Positions 13,845-17,223 of a stretch of DNA of 17,223 bases are shown piece by piece. Source of the DNA: an uncultured Ruminococcus sp. (GTDB lineage Bacteria > Bacillota > Clostridia > Oscillospirales > CAG-272). Where the stretch lies: contig CACXCL010000217.1 of NCBI GenBank assembly GCA_902766115.1, forward strand, positions 1 to 17,223, written 5' to 3'. The translations under genes and the position numbers were made by a program. The notes below the pieces were generated by a model, which saw only the letters and a program-made list of their open reading frames with translations, did no database searches and was not told where the DNA came from. Every line of letters starts with the position of its first letter. Within the stretch, counting starts at the first letter, position 1.

Positions 13845-13868
13845 CGGGGCAGGAAAGGGAGACATGCC

Positions 13869-14465
13869 ATGAGGATCCTGTTTGCAGCGCCGGACAGAGA
13901 CCTGCTCGAATGCTACAAAATAATTCTTGAAAGCGATTTCGGAGAGACCGTCACGGCGTTTGACGGGGCTCAGGTTTCCTCGCTCCTTTCAAGCGAAGAA
14001 TTTGACCTCGTCATCCTTGACCGCGATATCCCGCGGATCGGGTACAAAAAGCTCATCGAACGCGTTCATGAGAGAAAAACGCCGGTCATCGTGCTGACCG
14101 ACGAGATCATACGGGTCAGCAGGCTGACGGAAAGCCCTCTCCCGAACGCCTATATTTCCTATCCGTTCTCTCCGGATATGATGCGAGACGTCATAAAGGA
14201 CGTGCTCGGCAAAGCATCGTCGGGAGAACGGATGATGGTGGGCAGACACGAGATCAACGTCCCGGGGTTCAGAATCACGGGCGGTCCCCGGCTGACGGCG
14301 AAAGAGATAGACGTCCTTCACTCTCTTCTGACCGGCGCGCCTGTGACGACCGGCGACGGCGCGTGTATCAGCGCCCTCAACGCGAAGCTCGCCGGGGTCG
14401 GATCAGAGATGACGATCAAATACCGGCAGAAGAAAGGGTTTGAACTGGTGACACGAGATGAATAA
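13869..14465 (+). CDS. Degenerate response regulator (pseudo-receiver with shortened winged-helix remnant)
   Basis: A 198-residue protein clearly related to OmpR-type regulators but missing key residues. The receiver (1-115) begins MRILFAAPDRD, where the usual metal-binding acidic pair is Ala7-Pro8. Asp51 (VILDRDIP) and Thr77 (IVLTDE) remain; the conserved switch Lys is replaced, the block reading ISYPF with Tyr98. The C-terminal part (127-196) keeps LTAKEIDVLHSLL, a short ISALNAKLAG helix and an RQKKGFELV end, but is about 20-25 residues shorter than a normal winged helix, lacking the segment with the second helix and loop. Normal phosphorylation switching and OmpR-type DNA binding are therefore unlikely. 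It starts 24 bases after the lipoprotein gene and overlaps the next gene by 8 bases. Residue losses are seen directly; the functional reading is inference. Confidence 0.82.
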   Translation: MRILFAAPDRDLLECYKIILESDFGETVTAFDGAQVSSLLSSEEFDLVILDRDIPRIGYKKLIERVHERKTPVIVLTDEIIRVSRLTESPLPNAYISYPFSPDMMRDVIKDVLGKASSGERMMVGRHEINVPGFRITGGPRLTAKEIDVLHSLLTGAPVTTGDGACISALNAKLAGVGSEMTIKYRQKKGFELVTRDE

Positions 14466-15678
14466 AGCCGAGAAGAAATTCAGACTATACGCTCTCCTCG
14501 TTATCTTCGTCCTGCTGACCGTGCTCCTTTCGGTCATAAACGGAGTTAACTTTACGATGGCGGCGGGCGACGCCGATCAGATCACTCAGATGATCGCGGA
14601 TCGCCGCGGATCGTTTGAACGTAATGAAAAAGCCCCGGACGAGGATCAGTCTCAGCCGGAGGACAAGGATTTCAGGATCGGACCGATGGGTCCCGGCTCG
14701 CCGGAGATGATCGCGTCCGTGAGATACTTTACTGTCGCTTTCCCCGAAAACGGCGAAAATGCGGATATCGTCGCCTTTCATATTTCAGCAGTGACGGAAA
14801 GCGAAGCCGTGGAATGGGCGTCCGGGCTCGCGGAACAGAAGACGGGCTGGACGAGAGGAACGTACCGCTACCGGGTATATAAGGCCAAGGACGCGACCTA
14901 CGTGACCGTCATAGATCAGGGGCGCGAGCTGCTTCCGTCCTTCCGGATCCTGATAATCTCCGCCGTGGGCGAGGCGCTGTGCCTGCTGATAGGCTGGTTC
15001 GTGCTCCGGTTCATCGGAAGAAAGATCTACGCCCCCATTGAAGAGACGGACAGAAAGCAAAGGAACTTCATAAAAAGCGTGAACCGGGAGTTCCGTCTTC
15101 CTCTTACCATCATCGGCGGCAACACGGAGCTGTCCGAGCGGCGGTACGGTCCGGACGATCAGACGCGCTCCACCCGCCGCCAGCTCGGCAAGCTGAACGA
15201 TCTCGTGGACAAGCTCGGAACGGTGGGGATATTTGACGGTGAGGACATGAAGCCCGAAGAGATCCCGGTATCGGAATTCCTGTGTGCGGCTCTTGACCGG
15301 AAAGCGGACGAATTCGCCTCGCTCGGTCTCACCGTTACGGCGGACGTCGCGCCGGGCGTCACGCTCTCCGCGGATCCGGAAGGGATAAAAAGAATGATCG
15401 ACGAAATAATCGACAACGCGCTGGAATACTCTCTGACGCGGGCGTCTTTCAGGCTGAATAACGAGAACGGCGCGGTCCTGCTTGAGACGCAGAACGACAC
15501 GTCCCTTCCCGACGGACCGGCAGATCAGGTATTCGACCACTTCACCGTGCTTGAAAACGCCAAGGAGGGCGGCGCGGGGCTCGGACTGTCCTACGTCAAG
15601 GAAACGGTAAAAGCGCTCAACGGACGGGCGTCGGCGCGGGTCGCGGACGGAGTGTTCACGCTCCGCATCACGATATGA
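14458..15678 (+). CDS. Histidine-kinase-like protein lacking the phospho-accepting His
   Basis: A 406-residue membrane protein built like a sensor kinase: helices at about 10-30 and 162-183, an external domain with an acidic stretch (54-72) and RYFTVAFPENGE, matching STFYSVAFSEDGE in the kinase at 10791. The dimerisation helix reads FIKSVNREFRLPLTIIGGNT, aligning with FVSDAGHELKTPIAVISANS of that kinase; the His position is Arg210 (CGG, 15085-15087) and the following Lys-Thr is Arg-Leu. The ATP-binding domain keeps EIIDNALEYS (Asn320) and a GAGLGLSYV G box. It can thus probably bind ATP but not autophosphorylate on His. With the degenerate regulator it forms a second pair paralogous to the canonical one; it could act as a heterodimer partner or scaffold. 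Gene overlap of 8 bases implies coupled translation. Confidence 0.85.
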   Translation: MNKAEKKFRLYALLVIFVLLTVLLSVINGVNFTMAAGDADQITQMIADRRGSFERNEKAPDEDQSQPEDKDFRIGPMGPGSPEMIASVRYFTVAFPENGENADIVAFHISAVTESEAVEWASGLAEQKTGWTRGTYRYRVYKAKDATYVTVIDQGRELLPSFRILIISAVGEALCLLIGWFVLRFIGRKIYAPIEETDRKQRNFIKSVNREFRLPLTIIGGNTELSERRYGPDDQTRSTRRQLGKLNDLVDKLGTVGIFDGEDMKPEEIPVSEFLCAALDRKADEFASLGLTVTADVAPGVTLSADPEGIKRMIDEIIDNALEYSLTRASFRLNNENGAVLLETQNDTSLPDGPADQVFDHFTVLENAKEGGAGLGLSYVKETVKALNGRASARVADGVFTLRITI

Positions 15679-15691
15679 CGGAGGTGATATA

Positions 15692-16390
15692 ATGGCGATC
15701 ACGGTCATGCAGCGGATCGAGATGAAATATCTGCTCGACGCGGAACAGGCGGACTTCCTGCGCGAGGGGCTCCGCGGTCACATGGAGGTCGATCAGTACG
15801 GGAAAACGTCGATCGCATCCCTTTACTACGACACGCCGAGCTACCAGCTGATACGCACGAGCATGGAAAAGCCGCTTTTCAAGGAAAAGATCAGGCTGAG
15901 GTCGTACGGTCTCGCGACGGAGGGATCTCCCGTTTACCTCGAGCTGAAGAGGAAGGCGTACGGCACGGTGTATAAACGCCGCGTCGAGACCACCGTCCCT
16001 CTGGTAAAAAAGTTCTTCTCGGGGGACGGAGATATTTGCGCCGGGGGACAGATCAACAACGAAATAAAGACCTTCCGGGACTTCTACAAAACTCTCGTCC
16101 CGTCGTGTCTCATCATCTACGACCGCACCGCGTACTTCGAGCCGGGAGGAGACCTCCGGCTGACCATAGACGAGAACCCGAGATACCGCGTGACCGATCT
16201 CACGCTTACAAAATCCATGGAGGGGATCTCACTGCTCCCGGAGGGATGGTCGGTGCTCGAGATCAAGATCCAGGAGGCGATGCCTCTGTGGCTCTCAAGG
16301 ATCCTTTCCGAGGGCGGGATCACCCGGACGAGCTTTTCCAAGTACGGAGAGGCGTTCCGTCAGCAGCTTTGCAAAGCCCGGTCAGCATAA
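15692..16390 (+). CDS. VTC-domain (polyphosphate polymerase-type) protein
   Basis: A 232-residue cytoplasmic protein with a single VTC domain, a triphosphate tunnel metalloenzyme fold; in yeast Vtc4 this domain makes polyphosphate from ATP. Tunnel signatures are seen in order: RIEMKYLL (Glu10, Lys12), SLYYDTPSYQLI, KEKIRLRSYG (Lys66, Arg68, Arg70), VYLELKRKAYGTVYKRRV (Glu84, Lys86), IYDRTAYF (Arg145), LRLTIDENPRYR, VLEIKIQEAMPLW (Glu190, Lys192) and SFSKYGEAF (Lys217). So the catalytic tunnel appears complete. It has no membrane helix itself, but the DUF4956 membrane protein follows 21 bases later, a pairing common in bacteria. The ribosome binding site GGAGGTGAT is a near-full match, 13 bases after the previous stop. 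Product and role here are inferred from the family only. Confidence 0.88.
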   Translation: MAITVMQRIEMKYLLDAEQADFLREGLRGHMEVDQYGKTSIASLYYDTPSYQLIRTSMEKPLFKEKIRLRSYGLATEGSPVYLELKRKAYGTVYKRRVETTVPLVKKFFSGDGDICAGGQINNEIKTFRDFYKTLVPSCLIIYDRTAYFEPGGDLRLTIDENPRYRVTDLTLTKSMEGISLLPEGWSVLEIKIQEAMPLWLSRILSEGGITRTSFSKYGEAFRQQLCKARSA

Positions 16391-16411
16391 AAATAAGAAG
16401 GAGTAACTATC

Positions 16412-17083
16412 ATGTTTGATTCTGTTTATTCGTCCGTTGTGACGCCGCCGCAGTTTTTCACCATGGCGGCAGTCGCGCTCGTCACGGGCTTCCTGTACTC
16501 ATGGATCATGAGCTTCAGGGTCCGCTCCACGAAGCGGTTCTTCATCGTTTCTGCGCTGATACCGTTCGTCGTCGCCGCCGTGATCACCTTTGTCAACGGC
16601 AACATCGGCGCCGGCGTCGCGATAGGAGGCGCTTTCAGCCTGATCCGTTTCCGCTCGGCGCAGGGGAGCGCGGACGAGATCGCCTCGATCCTCGTGGCGA
16701 TGGGCTCCGGGATCGCATTCGGAATGGGGTATATCGGCTACGGAGTCGTGATCCTCCTCGTCCTGGCGGCGCTGTTTCTTCTTCTCAGCTTTGTTCCTCT
16801 GTTCGAGCACAAGGGCATGGCCGCGGATCAGCTTCTCCGGATAACCATCCCCGAATCGCTTGAATACAACGGCACATTCGACGACATTTTCGATCACTAC
16901 CTGAAAAAGGTCGAGAACGCCGGAGTCAAGACGACCGGCATGGGCAGTATGTTCCGGCTGTCCTTTAAAGTCCGTTTGAAAAATCCCGCGGAAGAGAAGG
17001 CGTTCATCGACGAGCTCAGGACCAAGAACGGAAATCTGGAGATCGCGCTTCTCCCGTACACGGAGACGCAAAATCAGCTGTAA
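16412..17083 (+). CDS. DUF4956 family membrane protein
   Basis: A 223-residue integral membrane protein of unknown function. About four hydrophobic segments lie at 15-34, 43-62, 66-78 with 92-108, and 110-131; between them is the family's most conserved block, GGAFSLIRFRSAQGSADEI (72-90). The C-terminal part (about 140-215) is a soluble alpha/beta domain, apparently cytoplasmic (LLRITIPESLEY, FRLSFKVRLKN, LEIALLPYTE). DUF4956 genes usually sit next to VTC-domain genes, and often near CotH kinases and Cthe_2159-type proteins; here the first and third are present and a CotH gene is not seen in the window. A likely role is a membrane partner of the VTC protein, perhaps for the polymer it makes; this is inference. 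AAGGAG precedes the ATG. Confidence 0.88.
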   Translation: MFDSVYSSVVTPPQFFTMAAVALVTGFLYSWIMSFRVRSTKRFFIVSALIPFVVAAVITFVNGNIGAGVAIGGAFSLIRFRSAQGSADEIASILVAMGSGIAFGMGYIGYGVVILLVLAALFLLLSFVPLFEHKGMAADQLLRITIPESLEYNGTFDDIFDHYLKKVENAGVKTTGMGSMFRLSFKVRLKNPAEEKAFIDELRTKNGNLEIALLPYTETQNQL

Positions 17084-17106
17084 AGGACAGCGCGGGCAGC
17101 ATGCGA

Positions 17107-17149
17107 CGACAGCCGAAAAAATCCAGCGCGAAGATAAAATGGGCTGTCG
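17107..17149. repeat. Inverted repeat CGACAGCC/GGCTGTCG
   Basis: CGACAGCC (17107-17114) and GGCTGTCG (17142-17149) are perfect inverted copies 27 bases apart, downstream of the DUF4956 gene. No T-run follows, so it is not a clear terminator. It may belong to the same intergenic element as the large hairpin that follows. Confidence 0.4.
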
Positions 17150-17163
17150 CGTTAAGATGCAGA

Positions 17164-17221
17164 ATCGTCGTTCTTTGCCCCTCAGGCGTATTCAAATACG
17201 TCGAGGGGCAAAAACGGCGAT
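17164..17221. repeat. Large imperfect palindrome at the right edge
   Basis: Arms ATCGTCGT...TTTGCCCCTC and GAGGGGCAAA...ACGGCGAT pair over 18 bases with one G-T pair and a small bulge. A further CGTAT/ATACG stem with a TCAA loop sits at the centre. The 58-base structure is too long and lacks the T-run of a simple terminator on the + strand. It looks like a dispersed palindromic repeat or the end of a small mobile element that may continue past the window. Confidence 0.6.
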
Positions 17222-17223
17222 AG

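Noticed and set aside
14785..15708. 307-codon open frame antisense to the kinase-like gene
   Set aside because: The + strand carries clear kinase motifs and overlaps its neighbour in operon fashion; the antisense peptide shows no domain.

Overview
The window looks like chromosomal DNA of a fairly GC-rich member of the Clostridia (Bacillota), probably a gut-type anaerobe. The evidence is strong GGAGG-type ribosome binding sites, sigma-A-type promoters, S-layer homology (SLH) repeats, a BspA-type leucine-rich-repeat protein, a Cthe_2159-like lipoprotein, and a VTC-domain/DUF4956 pair. The taxonomy is inferred from gene content and style, not measured.

Layout. (1) 2-2425 (+): the end of a sugar operon with an AraA/FucI-like sugar isomerase (5' end outside the window), a triose-phosphate-isomerase-like protein and a YjbQ/UPF0047 protein. 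(2) 2436-2576: small repeats and a bidirectional terminator. (3) 2655-3845 (-): a fucose-permease-like MFS transporter interrupted by an in-frame TAA, behind a long leader with a strong promoter and a small upstream ORF. (4) 4349-5722 (+): a secreted protein with a beta-sandwich-like N-terminal region and three C-terminal SLH repeats. (5) 5815-9773 (-): a two-gene operon with overlapping stop and start codons, encoding an SLH/BspA-LRR surface protein and a secreted right-handed beta-helix protein. (6) 10117-17083 (+): one compact signalling and surface cluster. It holds an OmpR-type response regulator with a frameshifted C-terminus, a canonical histidine kinase, a Cthe_2159-type lipoprotein, a degenerate response regulator, a kinase-like protein without the phospho-accepting His, a VTC-type polyphosphate polymerase domain protein and a DUF4956 membrane protein. 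(7) 17164-17221: a large hairpin that reaches the right edge.

The most interesting part is region 6. The regulator promoter and the lipoprotein promoter carry the same pair of 11-bp direct repeats (YTTCAA type) just upstream of the -10 box. This suggests that the first two-component system controls itself and the lipoprotein operon. That operon carries a second, paralogous pair whose phosphotransfer residues are lost on both sides: Arg replaces the kinase His, and the receiver lacks its acidic pair and Lys. This is followed by the VTC/DUF4956 pair. A plausible reading is an envelope module in which a canonical sensor pair, a pseudo-sensor pair, a surface beta-helix lipoprotein and a membrane-associated polyphosphate-type enzyme work together. 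The function of the whole is unknown.

Two coding disruptions, the TAA in the MFS gene and an A6 indel in the regulator, may be real mutations or assembly errors. No tRNA, rRNA, CRISPR array or transposase gene was seen.
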